In this document: positions 44,389 to 53,516 of the stretch, piece by piece
Layout: the number at the start of each line of letters is the position of its first letter
Position numbering within the stretch: position 1 is the first letter of the stretch
Source of the DNA: Cytobacillus gottheilii
GTDB taxonomy: Bacteria > Bacillota > Bacilli > Bacillales > Cytobacillaceae
Direction of reading: 5' to 3'
Assembly: GCF_001636345.1 (NCBI RefSeq)
Contig: NZ_KV440945.1
Location: 4,520,536 to 4,584,535 of the forward strand
Length of the DNA: 64,000 bases
Made by a program: the position numbers and the translations under genes
Notes under the pieces: model-generated
What the model was told of the DNA's origin: nothing
Databases searched by the model: none
The model's input: only the letters and a program-made list of their open reading frames with translations

Positions 44389-44901
44389 TCAAGGAGTTGG
44401 TTGATTCTTCAAGTCTATAATCGCCAACATAGAATTATCCTGAATGATTCCTGTATCTACGAAACCAAATGAAGCGTATAATGTTTTAGCTATGACATTA
44501 CTTGAATGATAGAAGAGGGCTACATATTCAGCTTCCCCATATGGCATATTTTCAATATCCATCAACACTTTTTCAAAAGCAAGTTTTCCATATCCTTTCC
44601 CTTGGTAACTTCTATCAATCATATTATGCCAAATAAAATAACTTTTTTTGCCATAGAAAAGTTATTTTTTAAATGATTCATGATCTAACGTATCGTAAAT
44701 ATACATCAAAAATCCAACCATCGTATCATTCGCATAAATAGCTAATGGCGAAGCTGGTGTACCGTCTGTGTTCAACATATGAGCGTCTGCAAAGCATCTA
44801 AGGTTAGTAGTTTCTAATATAAATTCTTTCTGGTTTTCTTCAACTTCAAGTGCTATTACTTCATCTATGTTATCCCCGTTTATTTTTCGTAATTCAATCA
44901 T
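44389..44901 (-). pseudogene. GNAT acetyltransferase interrupted by one in-frame TAA
   Basis: The first frame (ATG 44901 to TAA 44662, 79 codons) reads MIELRKINGDNIDEVIALEV to a stop after DHESFKK; the same frame continues without break for 13 codons (LFYGKKSYFIWHN) and then MIDRSYQGKGYGKLAFEKVL with the acetyl-CoA loop QGKGYGK. Together they make a complete spermidine/PaiA-BltD-like GNAT (about 170 residues). Only the TAA is wrong. An AAG/AAA to TAA change or sequencing error is likely. A binding site AGGAGATAAACA precedes the start. Confidence 0.8.
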
Positions 44902-44984
44902 TTGTTTATCTCCTCTCTAAGTAAAGCGACTCTTTCCATTATTCTCAAAAATATTTATTGAAGCACCCCGATAGTTGAATTAAA

Positions 44985-45542
44985 TTATTTATTTACCCAA
45001 GTAGGAATAAAATCTCCAAAATATTTACCGATTTTCTGAACTTCAGTCATTATACGTCTTATTCCAATTTCAGTAAGAAACCAGTTATCTTTAGTTATTC
45101 CATGTCTATCAACAACAGGTGAGACAAGAAACTCTACCTCTTTTGGAAATTCGTGTTGATAACATAATAATGCTCGCCGAGAGTGTCCTGCCTTACAAAC
45201 AATTATAGCTTTATTAAAAGATATATCTTTATCTCTTAGAACTTTTAAAGAAAAACGAGCATTCTCCAAGGTATGTTGTGCTTTATCTTCTTTTAAAATT
45301 ACTTCCTCTGGTAGTCCATATTCAATTGCAATTTTACTTAGATATTCCCACTCGGTAGATCCTACGTGTGGCTTATATCCACCAGATGGGAGTATGTACG
45401 GTGCGAATCCTTGTTTATATAAATCAACTGCTTTTTCCATTAGCTGAGGATGGTTTGCACCAGGAACTAAAATAACATCTGCTGAAGAAATTTCTGTTTC
45501 TACGAAAATAAATTCAGTAATACAATCAAAAGGATAAGTCAT
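44985..45542 (-). CDS. YdcF/DUF218-family protein
   Basis: The 185-residue protein (ATG 45540-45542 after AAGGGGAAAT) has the DUF218 features DVILVPGANHPQLMEKAVDL, LPSGGYKPHVGST, and NARFSLKVLRD with AIIVCKAGHSRRAL. Family members such as SanA and ElyC act in envelope physiology, but this short form has no membrane segment and may act on nucleotides. The frame extends further to 45635 without binding site. It lies between the 408-residue nuclease gene and the GNAT pseudogene. Confidence 0.85.
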   Translation of the reverse strand: MTYPFDCITEFIFVETEISSADVILVPGANHPQLMEKAVDLYKQGFAPYILPSGGYKPHVGSTEWEYLSKIAIEYGLPEEVILKEDKAQHTLENARFSLKVLRDKDISFNKAIIVCKAGHSRRALLCYQHEFPKEVEFLVSPVVDRHGITKDNWFLTEIGIRRIMTEVQKIGKYFGDFIPTWVNK

Positions 45543-45671
45543 CAGTAAATTTCCCCTTATATAAAACAAATACGTTACGGTATCGTAAGTTGGATAACCT
45601 TTTAAAGAGCCTCGGAATAAGCCCTTTGCTCTCATGTTGTAGGTATAATATAATCTTTTGTAAACGCAGGT

Positions 45672-46898
45672 TTATGAAATATGGTATAGCATCAGTGCCA
45701 ATTTTATCTCTTTGTTATCGTCATCACTTATATGAAATGTATAGTTTGACCATGTTTCGTCTGAATCACCATTAAACATTAAATAATTAGGATGCTGTGT
45801 AATTGCTTCTTTAGCAGTGTCGACTACGCTACTAAAATCTTTATTAGGTACAAACATAATTACGGCAGTCTTTGAATCTCGCCAAGTTAGATAACCTAAT
45901 AGCTGATCTATTGTTTTAAGGAAGCCCTTTTTGCCTGACCAAAATTTACACTCTCCAACAAAAACATTACTACCTTCATAGCGTAATAAAATATCTGTCT
46001 TTCCACTTTTATTAAATGTTTCACCTGTTGCACTCCCACCAAAATGTGGCTCTAATAGCATTAAAAAGTGATCCCTTAAATCCTCTTCACCCTTATTAGA
46101 ATACACTGATGGCTTTCTTTCAAATTCTTTCCCCATATCATTGATTATTTTTAATATATCAAAATAAACTTCTTGGCTTAAAACAGGAGTGGGTGTAAAG
46201 TCCTTCGCAGTTTGAACAGGTTTTAAGTTAATTTTCTTTTTTATTTCTGGCGATGGAATAGAAAATGTATAAGACACATTATCTTTTTTTCTTATAGGTA
46301 CAGCTAATGAGGCATATTGTTCTCTTCTTTTTAAAATCTCTTCTTTTCTCAAATTAACAATGTTTAAAATATGTGGCTCCAAAACACCATTGTACTGCCT
46401 AATATCATTATTCAAATTATTAACCATTCCTTGTAAACTGTTAATAAAAGATTCGTATTCTTTATTTATTCTCTGCACATCATCGTAAAACTGAACAAAT
46501 CTCAACACTAACATATTTGAATTTATATATGCCCTTGGTGGTGATAATGTAAAAGTAGAAGGTCTATAACTCAATAGGTCTGAATTACCAGAATACGGTA
46601 CATTAAAATAATAAACCTGCTTTGGGTAACTTTTACCACTAACTACATGAAAGTCATACGGGAAATCCTCTGCCTTAATATATTCTTCTTTCGGTTCTGC
46701 ATATGCTTCCTCGGTGTGTATTACTATTTCATTTAACTCATATTTGCTCTTTAAATGTTGTAAATATTGCTGTGTACCCACGTTTAGTAGATAATCTTCT
46801 GTTTCTTTCCAAATTTCAGTTTTAAGTTGATTTTTCATTTCTAATAGATAGTTGGATATATCATCCTTATTAAATAATAATTCTGATCTGTAATACAT
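45672..46898 (-). CDS. PD-(D/E)XK nuclease domain protein, unknown family
   Basis: The 408-residue protein has a helical, coiled-coil-like N-terminal half (about 20-220) and a C-terminal PD-(D/E)XK core: NKGEEDLRDHFLMLL (Glu), then FNKSGKTDILLRYEG (Asp) and VFVGECKFWSG (E-x-K). All catalytic positions are present. It resembles restriction-type Mrr/Shedu-like single-gene nucleases, but I do not recognise the family. The start follows a CACCTC-complement GAGGTGAAATT site. It may be a stand-alone defence effector; no methylase is beside it. Confidence 0.65.
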   Translation of the reverse strand: MYYRSELLFNKDDISNYLLEMKNQLKTEIWKETEDYLLNVGTQQYLQHLKSKYELNEIVIHTEEAYAEPKEEYIKAEDFPYDFHVVSGKSYPKQVYYFNVPYSGNSDLLSYRPSTFTLSPPRAYINSNMLVLRFVQFYDDVQRINKEYESFINSLQGMVNNLNNDIRQYNGVLEPHILNIVNLRKEEILKRREQYASLAVPIRKKDNVSYTFSIPSPEIKKKINLKPVQTAKDFTPTPVLSQEVYFDILKIINDMGKEFERKPSVYSNKGEEDLRDHFLMLLEPHFGGSATGETFNKSGKTDILLRYEGSNVFVGECKFWSGKKGFLKTIDQLLGYLTWRDSKTAVIMFVPNKDFSSVVDTAKEAITQHPNYLMFNGDSDETWSNYTFHISDDDNKEIKLALMLYHIS

Positions 46899-47790
46899 AA
46901 TTTCACCTCAATAAGCGTTATATGGAGAACTTCTTATTTACTAACCAATAGCTATAAACGAGCTTATCATTGTGGATACTTTCACTACCACTTATTGCAA
47001 AATCAATATGTACTTCCCAATGCTCAGCACTACCATTTGCATGAAACTCCATAAATGATTTATGTAATGGAGTAGATTCATTTCAAGCTATTAAAAAAAT
47101 TTCATGGCATGGCAAGTTTCCTTTTAGTTAGAAAATTTTGCAACTAATTAACTAAATAGTAAACCAAAAACTGTAAACTTACTATAACGTTATTTGTGTT
47201 TTATGAATTCATAAGATACATCTATAACACATTTACTATATACAGCGTCAGTAAATACAGAGTTAGAATGCTCTATACTATATGTAGATTGTTTGTTGTA
47301 TTTCTTAGTGGTGTTGACAATTGTCAAACCAGTTCATTTTAAGTTCTATGGAAATTGAGTATTACATCAATGACAGCTCTTAAACAACTAAAAGTTGTTC
47401 CATTAGAAGAAAGGTTTTAATTGTGTTTAGGAGATATTCAGTAGGAATTGCAAAGGGGCGTTCGCAAATATGTCTATAAGACATACTTACTGAATTTGCA
47501 GTATCAAAAGTACATAAAAGAGATAGTAGATAATCTCATTTAAAGATGTAAATTAGCTCTAAGAGTTTTTAATCAAGTAATATATAAGTGATTATTGTTC
47601 CGTTTCCCAACATCCTATGAACCTAACAGCCATAAGGGGTAGAGCAATTTTAAACGATCATTTTAAATATCGAGGACTCAAACAACATAGAACCGTTTTG
47701 CTATTTTTTCTCTTCCAGGTTTCGCTTATGATAAACATAACAAGTTTCATTCGCTTACACTAATACCCCATACAAAAGGAGAACTTCTAT
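46899..47790. other. 0.9-kb intergenic region upstream of the 249-residue gene
   Basis: No supported gene. It contains the second 30-bp palindrome block (47312-47341), TGAATTTGCAGTAT (47491-47504), TTGTTCCGT (47595-47603) and AACCTAACAGCC (47620-47631). These are the counterparts, in the same order, of the blocks upstream of parM. Confidence 0.6.
47312..47341 (+). repeat. 30-bp repeat with TTGACAATTGTCAA palindrome, copy 2
   Basis: It matches the block at 32382-32411 with a single mismatch. The palindrome is at 47314-47327. See the regulatory finding. Confidence 0.85.
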
Positions 47791-48540
47791 ATGACCTACG
47801 AAATGCTCTTAGAACGCCTTAACAATACCCCTATCAAAATTAACCCACAGCTTCTTAAAATCTGTATTAAAGATTGTATATCAGTGATTAGAGATGCCGA
47901 GAAGTTTATTGGTGATGAAATGATTTCAAACGGTATCAAGGTAGACAATAACTTCATGTCCGAACAATCAATAATTAATTTCTGTAATCAATTCTTTGTT
48001 AGAAGATATAGCAATAACACGCACTACATTCTTGAAGACAATGCAAAAATAAGTCTAAGTAAACTATCTGAGCATTTCCCAAGAGAATCTTTTGTTATTG
48101 CTTATATCGAATATCGAAAATGTCTACTTTTAAAGAAGAAGTATGAAGCTATTCTCCAACATGAAAGAGATGGCTTTATTCAGCCCAAATTCTCTATCAA
48201 TTCGGTCGGAAACATCTACACCTCTAAACCTGCTCTTACACTTCCACATCAGTTTCTTAACGCTATTTTCGATTGTAAATCTCACCATTTCAATACCACT
48301 GAAGACGCAATGGCCGCTATTGCTAATGCAAAAGAGAGTTCTGAAATTATTACAGTCATCAATAAAACCGTCTACTATCGGAACGAAAACTATGAAAAAG
48401 AGAAAGAAATGGATAGACAAGCATTTATTAAGCATGTAGAAGATGGCTTAAACGATAACCTTATTATTTTTCTGTTTGAAGAGTGGGAATATGAACTCGA
48501 ATATTATGGCTTAAATCATCTGCCTGAACTTTTCTCTTAA
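47791..48540 (+). CDS. Hypothetical protein of a plasmid-type region
   Basis: The 249-residue protein starts after AAAGGAGAACTTCTAT. It is soluble and helical, with Asn/Tyr-rich stretches (NNTPIKINPQLLKICIK, FVIAYIEYRKCLLLKKKYEA). No catalytic motif was found. Its long leader shares elements with that of parM, so both may be controlled by one regulator. A 122-bp remnant and a terminator follow. Confidence 0.65.
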   Translation: MTYEMLLERLNNTPIKINPQLLKICIKDCISVIRDAEKFIGDEMISNGIKVDNNFMSEQSIINFCNQFFVRRYSNNTHYILEDNAKISLSKLSEHFPRESFVIAYIEYRKCLLLKKKYEAILQHERDGFIQPKFSINSVGNIYTSKPALTLPHQFLNAIFDCKSHHFNTTEDAMAAIANAKESSEIITVINKTVYYRNENYEKEKEMDRQAFIKHVEDGLNDNLIIFLFEEWEYELEYYGLNHLPELFS

Positions 48541-48581
48541 AGTATTATTCCATAATACTCCCTAAGAAGGAGGACACTAAT

Positions 48582-48704
48582 AACGATAAAGAAAAAGCAT
48601 TTCAAGAAGTTCAACAAAAGCAAATTAAAACTGCCGATCTCCGAGTAAAAGAGCTAATGGAAGTTATCAATAACTTAAAGGCTAAAGATAAGAACAAGAC
48701 CTAA
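48582..48704 (+). pseudogene. Possible small gene without a start codon
   Basis: After a perfect AAGGAGG site at 48566 the frame NDKEKAFQEVQQKQIKTADL continues to RVKELMEVINNLKAKDKNKT and stops at 48704. No ATG, GTG or TTG lies at the expected distance; the sequence CTAATAACGAT would read CTAATGAACGAT with one extra G. It looks like a helical 41-residue protein whose start was lost. Confidence 0.35.
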
Positions 48705-48728
48705 GCAAATTTTAACTTTTAAACAGAT

Positions 48729-48749
48729 AGGCCCTCTTATTGAGGGCCT
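48729..48749 (+). terminator. Terminator
   Basis: AGGCCCTC and GAGGGCCTT pair around TTATT and are followed by TGCTGTTTCTTA. It ends the 47791 transcription unit. Confidence 0.8.
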
Positions 48750-48821
48750 TTGCTGTTTCTTATATTTTCTCACTTTCTGCATATAAGGTAAGACATCTAC
48801 TAACAGAAAGGAGAAGGCTTT

Positions 48822-49316
48822 ATGACTACGACATTAACAACTAAAAATAAAAGTAAGACCAATCATGGTAAGGTGTTTGAGAAAGAGTTCTTCAACAGCT
48901 TTCCTTCTGAGATTTTTGTTCAGCGGTTAAAAGACGATACGATGAAGTTTGCGAACGTAAAGAACAGCTATGATTTTTTTGCCTACAGTTACCCCATCAT
49001 TTTTCTATTCGAACTCAAAACCACGAAGCAAAAGTCCCTTCCATTTGCAAACATCAATCAATATCAGATTGACACCCTCTTCCTTCACAATAAACAATCT
49101 GGCATTATTGCAGGCTTTGTGATCAACTTCCGATCACATGATTACCAGACATTTTTCGTTCCTGCTGAGAAAGTGCATTACTATTACTATCACGCCGACC
49201 GTAATAGTTTCCCTATTGAATGGATTCAGCAAAATGGCATCAACCTTCCTGCCACACTAATTCGCACACGCTATCGATTCGATCTTAGCCCCATTCTCGG
49301 AGATTGTGCAATATGA
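48822..49316 (+). CDS. RecU-like Holliday-junction resolvase family protein
   Basis: The 164-residue protein reads NHGKVFEKEFFNSFPSEIFV, then RLKDDTMKFANVKNSYDFF, IIFLFELKTTKQKSLPF (D and E-x-K) and INQYQIDTLF. This is the RecU/PBP-related factor pattern of G...E, DF, ELK, S-x-P. Such enzymes resolve four-way junctions. It is a plasmid- or phage-type variant, since the chromosomal RecU is about 200 residues. The start follows GAAAGGAGAAGGCTTT. It is convergent with the nuclease gene at 49359. Confidence 0.75.
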   Translation: MTTTLTTKNKSKTNHGKVFEKEFFNSFPSEIFVQRLKDDTMKFANVKNSYDFFAYSYPIIFLFELKTTKQKSLPFANINQYQIDTLFLHNKQSGIIAGFVINFRSHDYQTFFVPAEKVHYYYYHADRNSFPIEWIQQNGINLPATLIRTRYRFDLSPILGDCAI

Positions 49317-49358
49317 TATTATCCATAGTGTATCCATTTTGAGAAAGTTGGGTTTTGA

Positions 49359-50492
49359 CTAATACTCCATAAACTCTGACATTCGTTCCAATTTTGCTCT
49401 ATAGCTATCCTCAGTTTCATAGGGACTTTCTTCCAAAAATTCTACCACCCTTTCGTCAACTGGCATACCACTTCGTACAAATTCTCGCATCATAATAATA
49501 TCTCTCTCTTTCACCATTCTCTCCCCCTTTTTTCTCCCAATGCCACGTAAGAAATTGTTAATATGTATATCCTTTTGTTCATCCAAGCAAATAGCTTTAA
49601 AGTTGCATGTATCACATCGCTCTTTGTTCTCCGTCTTGTGAAACAGTTCCATTACTTCTGTGTCAGATTTATGTAAGTTCTCTTCTAACTCAGCCATTCT
49701 CTTTGCACTTTGTAGAATTAAATCTCGTAGATTATCAGTTTCGTATGTATCTATAACATATGATTTGCTTGTACCACTTTCTAAGAAATCATTACTCACC
49801 AGGATGTCTTGTAATTTTGCTCCATATGTATTTTCGAGATACATTGCATATAGGGAAAGCTGTAGTGCGTCATGCTGTGTCTGCTTTCCTGACTTCCAAT
49901 CGACAATTCCCCATACTTCATTATCTTGGTCATGATATATAAGATCGGCTGAAAGAACAACTCTAACTCCATCCACATAAAATGAGCGGAATTTTTCTGC
50001 CTCCATTATTTTCACATTTCCTTTAATAATAAGTTCATTAATTGTTTTAGAATGGATAAATCCGCTAACGCACTTGTCTATTCTTTGCTTAATAAACTCA
50101 GTAGTATTCTCACCTAAACCACCATCATAATAAATCTCATAAAGCATAGTATTTGCTTTGGGATCTTTGTACCACAGGTTTAAATCATTTTGGGACTCTC
50201 TAAACGACTGTTCAAGCATATCGCTCAACTTTCCCCTTATTTTAGTTTTAGATAAGACCTCTCCTGTTTCCATAAATTTATTGACTTCTTCTTCAATGAT
50301 TTTGTGAAGCAAATCTCCAAAGAGTAAAAACACATTTTTTAGGTGTTTCAATCGCCATGCAAGTTGGAGGATTGGTGGCTTACTATCAAATTCACCTCTC
50401 TTCGATATATGATAATTTAACGCCCACTTCATTTCGCACTCCATTAGCATCTTGTGTTTTGAAAGTGACCAGAACCCGTAGTTGTTACGCAT
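49359..50492 (-). CDS. Cas4/AddB-like PD-(D/E)XK nuclease with Cys cluster
   Basis: The 377-residue protein starts with LSKHKMLMECEMKWALNYHI (first Cys), has a nuclease core LSADLIYHDQDNEVWGIVDW followed by KSGKQTQHDALQLSLYAMYL (Asp, D-x-K, Gln-Tyr motif), and a late cluster RCDTCNFKAIC near residue 295. This is the RecB-type nuclease arrangement with one early and three late Cys that holds a 4Fe-4S cluster in Cas4 and AddB. It likely processes DNA ends. No CRISPR genes are near. The last 75 residues are extra. Confidence 0.78.
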   Translation of the reverse strand: MRNNYGFWSLSKHKMLMECEMKWALNYHISKRGEFDSKPPILQLAWRLKHLKNVFLLFGDLLHKIIEEEVNKFMETGEVLSKTKIRGKLSDMLEQSFRESQNDLNLWYKDPKANTMLYEIYYDGGLGENTTEFIKQRIDKCVSGFIHSKTINELIIKGNVKIMEAEKFRSFYVDGVRVVLSADLIYHDQDNEVWGIVDWKSGKQTQHDALQLSLYAMYLENTYGAKLQDILVSNDFLESGTSKSYVIDTYETDNLRDLILQSAKRMAELEENLHKSDTEVMELFHKTENKERCDTCNFKAICLDEQKDIHINNFLRGIGRKKGERMVKERDIIMMREFVRSGMPVDERVVEFLEESPYETEDSYRAKLERMSEFMEY

Positions 50493-50738
50493 TTATCTCT
50501 CTCCTTTCTTATGAGGTTTTCTAAGCAACTGTATTAAAAAAGACATTTTCCATCTTTCTGGAAATGCCTTGTCTTTACTCATTGATGTTTGGTGTTTCTT
50601 ATATAACAAATACATATTCTCGTTCCTCCCTGGTTCAATAGTTTTCGACATCTCACATCATTAATCACAATTTACAAATGAAGGTATATCAACAGTTATT
50701 AATATATGAATTCTATAACCCTAAAACCTGATATTCAA

Positions 50739-51065
50739 TTATGGGTTACTTATACTTCTTAGCAGTCTAATAATTTTCTCGTTCTCAATTGAAAGTTTGC
50801 TTCGATAACCTTCGGGAAATCTGGTTATCTTTCTTGGATTTTTTGGTTTAATATCCATTTTAGTTGGTTTATTCTCTATTTTATTTTCGCTTTCATCTAA
50901 CTCCATGTACCATTGAAAACCTTCTTCAATCTCTTCTTCAGTTTTAGTTTCCAACAGTATCGACAGCTCTCCTATAAAATTCCTTACTTCTTCCTTCGTA
51001 TAATTTAACTGCTTGCATGCTAATAACATATAGCCGAGAATCATTCTATCTTTCATCATCTTCAC
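50739..51065 (-). CDS. Small hypothetical protein
   Basis: The 108-residue protein is soluble, acidic in the middle (TKTEEEIEEGFQWYMELDES) and basic near the C-terminus (KPKNPRKITRFPEGYRSKLS). ATG at 51065 follows CAAGGTGAAGATG. No family is recognised. It is the only frame of size between 50493 and 51133. Confidence 0.55.
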   Translation of the reverse strand: MKMMKDRMILGYMLLACKQLNYTKEEVRNFIGELSILLETKTEEEIEEGFQWYMELDESENKIENKPTKMDIKPKNPRKITRFPEGYRSKLSIENEKIIRLLRSISNP

Positions 51066-51133
51066 CTTGTTTGCGATATATTTTTTCTCATAGGAATACC
51101 ATGTAAATCACTACCAAGATTGTGCTATTACAT

Positions 51134-51262
51134 TTAAAAAAATAGTATTTTTACATAAGCTCCAATAATTAACCCGCTCAATAGCATAATGAGATCAATA
51201 GTTATGTCACGAATAGCCTCCTCTGTTACAAATCTTCTTAATGAATTGTGTATATCAAGCAT
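51134..51262 (-). CDS. Small single-span membrane protein
   Basis: A 42-residue frame starts at ATG 51260-51262 after AAAAAGGAGGAAGATTTA. It reads MLDIHNSLRRFVTEEAIRDI then a hydrophobic segment TIDLIMLLSGLIIGAYVKIL. It would be a membrane-anchored short peptide. The strong binding site and coding length support it; there is no known family. Confidence 0.55.
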   Translation of the reverse strand: MLDIHNSLRRFVTEEAIRDITIDLIMLLSGLIIGAYVKILFF

Positions 51263-51304
51263 TAAATCTTCCTCCTTTTTCTAATACAGTTGCCTAAGTA
51301 ACAC

Positions 51305-51340
51305 CATAAAAAAATCCACTCGTTTTCCGAGTGGATTAGT
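51305..51340 (-). terminator. Terminator in a gene-poor stretch
   Basis: AATCCACTCG and CGAGTGGATT pair around TTTTC; the minus-strand side runs into TTTTTTTAT. Upstream on that strand is only a tiny frame (17 codons, ATG 51388-51390, MKNCLLVHKAQLNKKVH), not supported as a gene. Confidence 0.7.
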
Positions 51341-51894
51341 GTACTTTTTTATTCAGTTGGGCTTTATGGACTAACAAACAATTTTTCATAAATTGCTCCC
51401 TCATATCCCAAAGTATTGGTGTGTATTAGTATAATTTGTAAGGAATATAATAAACCACCTATTTTAATATGTCAATAGATCACATTCAATATATTGGAAA
51501 TTGTTTGGATGCCATAATGATTGAGTTTTTATATTTTTTTTTATGAAGTGTTTCTAAATAATAAGGAAGCACAACTATCAATAAATAGTAGTTTATTAGT
51601 TGAAAAATTTATAAAGGTTTATTGCTGATTATCGGAATCATAGCTATGTGTTATCTAATCTCTATATTGGTTATATCTGCTGATTAGATAATGAATTAGA
51701 GAATGAATTAGAGAATATCAACATTACTCTTTTAGTTCCGCTTTCTTTACTACCACTGACCATAACCTTCTCTATATGCTTCTCAAAAATCCTCTTTTAG
51801 TTAGCTACTGTTGATTTCTCTCCCATTTGAAATATGATCATAGTTAAACGATCATATTAAACAAAAGCACCCGTTAGTTGAGGAACTTATTAGA

Positions 51895-52053
51895 CTAATC
51901 CCTGTTAGAAATTTTTTCACTTATTTCTTCTAACTTCTTATCTATTTCGTTTAACCTATTTTTCGTATCATTAAAATAGTGGAAGACTCTTGATATTAAA
52001 TAAATCACCAATAAAAAAAATATAATGTTTAATATAGCTCCAAAAACATCCAT
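51895..52053 (-). CDS. Small membrane protein with coiled tail (DUF4083-like)
   Basis: A 52-residue frame from ATG 52051-52053 reads MDVFGAILNIIFFLLVIYLI followed by SRVFHYFNDTKNRLNEIDKK and LEEISEKISNRD. One N-terminal membrane span is followed by a heptad-like coiled coil. This layout fits Bacillus DUF4083-type proteins. The AAAAAGG site is nine bases upstream; two further in-frame ATGs overlap the site. Confidence 0.6.
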   Translation of the reverse strand: MDVFGAILNIIFFLLVIYLISRVFHYFNDTKNRLNEIDKKLEEISEKISNRD

Positions 52054-52153
52054 ACTCATCATCCTTTTTAATTATTTTTCTTTCACTAATCTGCTCGTTA
52101 CTTCAACAAGAAGAAGCGATTACCCTTTATTGAGCAATGGCACACATTAGCTT

Positions 52154-52603
52154 TTAAAACTTCATAAAGTGACTTGAATTTGGATAAAGATTTTCCTTTG
52201 AAAATCCTAAAGAAGTATAAAATTTATCAGCTTGTTCCGTATCTGTATGAAGCACCAAAATTTTATAATATATTTTTGCTTCGTCAATTATCTTCTTTAC
52301 CAAACGGCTTCCTATACCATTTCTCCTATATTCTTTACTAACATAAAACCTCCTCAGCCTACCAATGGATAGTTCATTTGAAAATGGGTCTTTATTTAAT
52401 CCACCAATAGCAACAATGACACCTTCTTCATTAAACACGCCAAATAAACCTTCTCCAGAATGATTAAAAGTATTACTGCCATTTTTATAATCATTAACTA
52501 ATCTTTCTACAAAACGAAAACCATCTTCTTTGCTTTGCTTTACTAAACTATCCACATCAAAACTCAACAGATTATATATTTGCTTTACCTCATATTTCCC
52601 CAT
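52154..52603 (-). CDS. GNAT-family N-acetyltransferase
   Basis: The 149-residue protein has the GNAT core: GLFGVFNEEGVIVAIGGLN, then LRRFYVSKEYRRNGIGSRLV with the acetyl-CoA loop RRNGIGSR near residue 100, and the C-terminal FYTSLGFSKENLYP. It acetylates an unknown substrate. The start follows GGGGGATACAT. An intergenic repeat element lies just upstream at 52636-52702. Confidence 0.85.
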   Translation of the reverse strand: MGKYEVKQIYNLLSFDVDSLVKQSKEDGFRFVERLVNDYKNGSNTFNHSGEGLFGVFNEEGVIVAIGGLNKDPFSNELSIGRLRRFYVSKEYRRNGIGSRLVKKIIDEAKIYYKILVLHTDTEQADKFYTSLGFSKENLYPNSSHFMKF

Positions 52604-52635
52604 ATGTATCCCCCTGCGAATTACGTAATTCTTAT

Positions 52636-52702
52636 TAAACTAACCTGCTCCGTTAGCACAAGAAGCGATTGTTAGTAAAATACACCTGATAGTTGAATAA
52701 GC
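52636..52702. repeat. Dispersed intergenic repeat element
   Basis: The block includes AACCTGCTCCGTTAGCACAA, AGAAGCGATTG and ACACCTGATAGTTGAATAAG. Related halves occur at 44963-44980, 51867-51881 and 52083-52120 in intergenic DNA near small genes. The function is unknown. Confidence 0.5.
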
Positions 52703-52775
52703 CAATTATTTAATCTTCTCACTCCAAATTTCTTGCGAACTTTTTATCTATTTTACAATCATCAGTTAATTATCT

Positions 52776-53294
52776 TTAATGGTTTCTATGCCATTCGGCA
52801 ACTGATTTTGCATACTTTGCTCTTTTTAGCTTCATTGCTTCATCGACCTTATATGTTAAATCCACATCTTCAATATTTAGAGCTTGCATGATCTTTTGTA
52901 TGTTATCGGAGATTGCCAATTCCTTAACGTATGTTTCCATACCTTTGGATTTATTCCGAGTATAGAAAGAAGAAAGGCTATCTCTTTCAATTCCCATTTC
53001 CTTTGCTAATGTCCAAATTTCCTTTTTATTTTTTGCGGAAGCAAAGTAAGAATGCCATTTCTCCATGTAACGTTCACTAAAATAGGCTTTTATTTCTTCA
53101 TCCAATTGTTTTAATCTTTCTCTTTCCTTAGCTTCATTTATCTTAGCTTTTTTTTCATTCTCAGCACATTCAGGGCAGTTTATTGTTCGATGTTCTCTTC
53201 GTCTGTTCCAGTCATCCATTTCAACCACTTCTGTATATGTGCCTTTACCACAACTACATGGATAGTCTCTACTGTACATTTCTTCCCAACTCAT
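52776..53294 (-). CDS. Hypothetical protein with N-terminal zinc-ribbon-like motif
   Basis: The 172-residue protein begins with SRDYPCSCGKGTYTEVVEMD and INCPECAENEKK; the C-x-C and C-x-x-C pairs about 27 residues apart suggest a zinc ribbon. The rest is charged and helical (KAKINEAKERERLKQLDEEI). ATG at 53294 follows GGGGGGACAATT. No family name can be given. It may bind nucleic acid. Confidence 0.6.
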   Translation of the reverse strand: MSWEEMYSRDYPCSCGKGTYTEVVEMDDWNRRREHRTINCPECAENEKKAKINEAKERERLKQLDEEIKAYFSERYMEKWHSYFASAKNKKEIWTLAKEMGIERDSLSSFYTRNKSKGMETYVKELAISDNIQKIMQALNIEDVDLTYKVDEAMKLKRAKYAKSVAEWHRNH

Positions 53295-53357
53295 AATTGT
53301 CCCCCCTATTATAAAATTTACCTTTTACAGTATTTACACTTAGAACTTCGTCTACTG

Positions 53358-53516
53358 TTAGGTGCTTTCTTTCTTCCATTTATGGCCATTCTCACATAAC
53401 CACCAATATTCTTCTCTTGCATATGCTCCCACTTCATCAGGGCGTGTACTACCATTTTTGGTTGGATGCCATTGTTTTGCTATTTCTGGTTTTTTTACAA
53501 CTATTTCTAATTTCAT
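53358..53516 (-). CDS. Small zinc-ribbon-like protein (DUF4379-like)
   Basis: A 52-residue frame from ATG 53514-53516 reads PEIAKQWHPTKNGSTRPDEV, then YWWLCENGHKWKKEST. The WHPTKNG...WW-C-xx-GH-x-W pattern is that of DUF4379-type zinc ribbons, normally in tandem with a second Cys pair that is missing here. There is no clear binding site, so it may be a fragment. Confidence 0.5.
   Translation of the reverse strand: MKLEIVVKKPEIAKQWHPTKNGSTRPDEVGAYAREEYWWLCENGHKWKKEST

Noticed and set aside
48130..48439. Two overlapping frames on both strands inside the 47791-48540 gene
   Set aside because: Shadows of a gene with a good start site and full-length frame.
49359..50492. Cas4 as part of a CRISPR system
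   Set aside because: No cas1, cas2, effector or repeat array; the nuclease is called only as Cas4/AddB-like.
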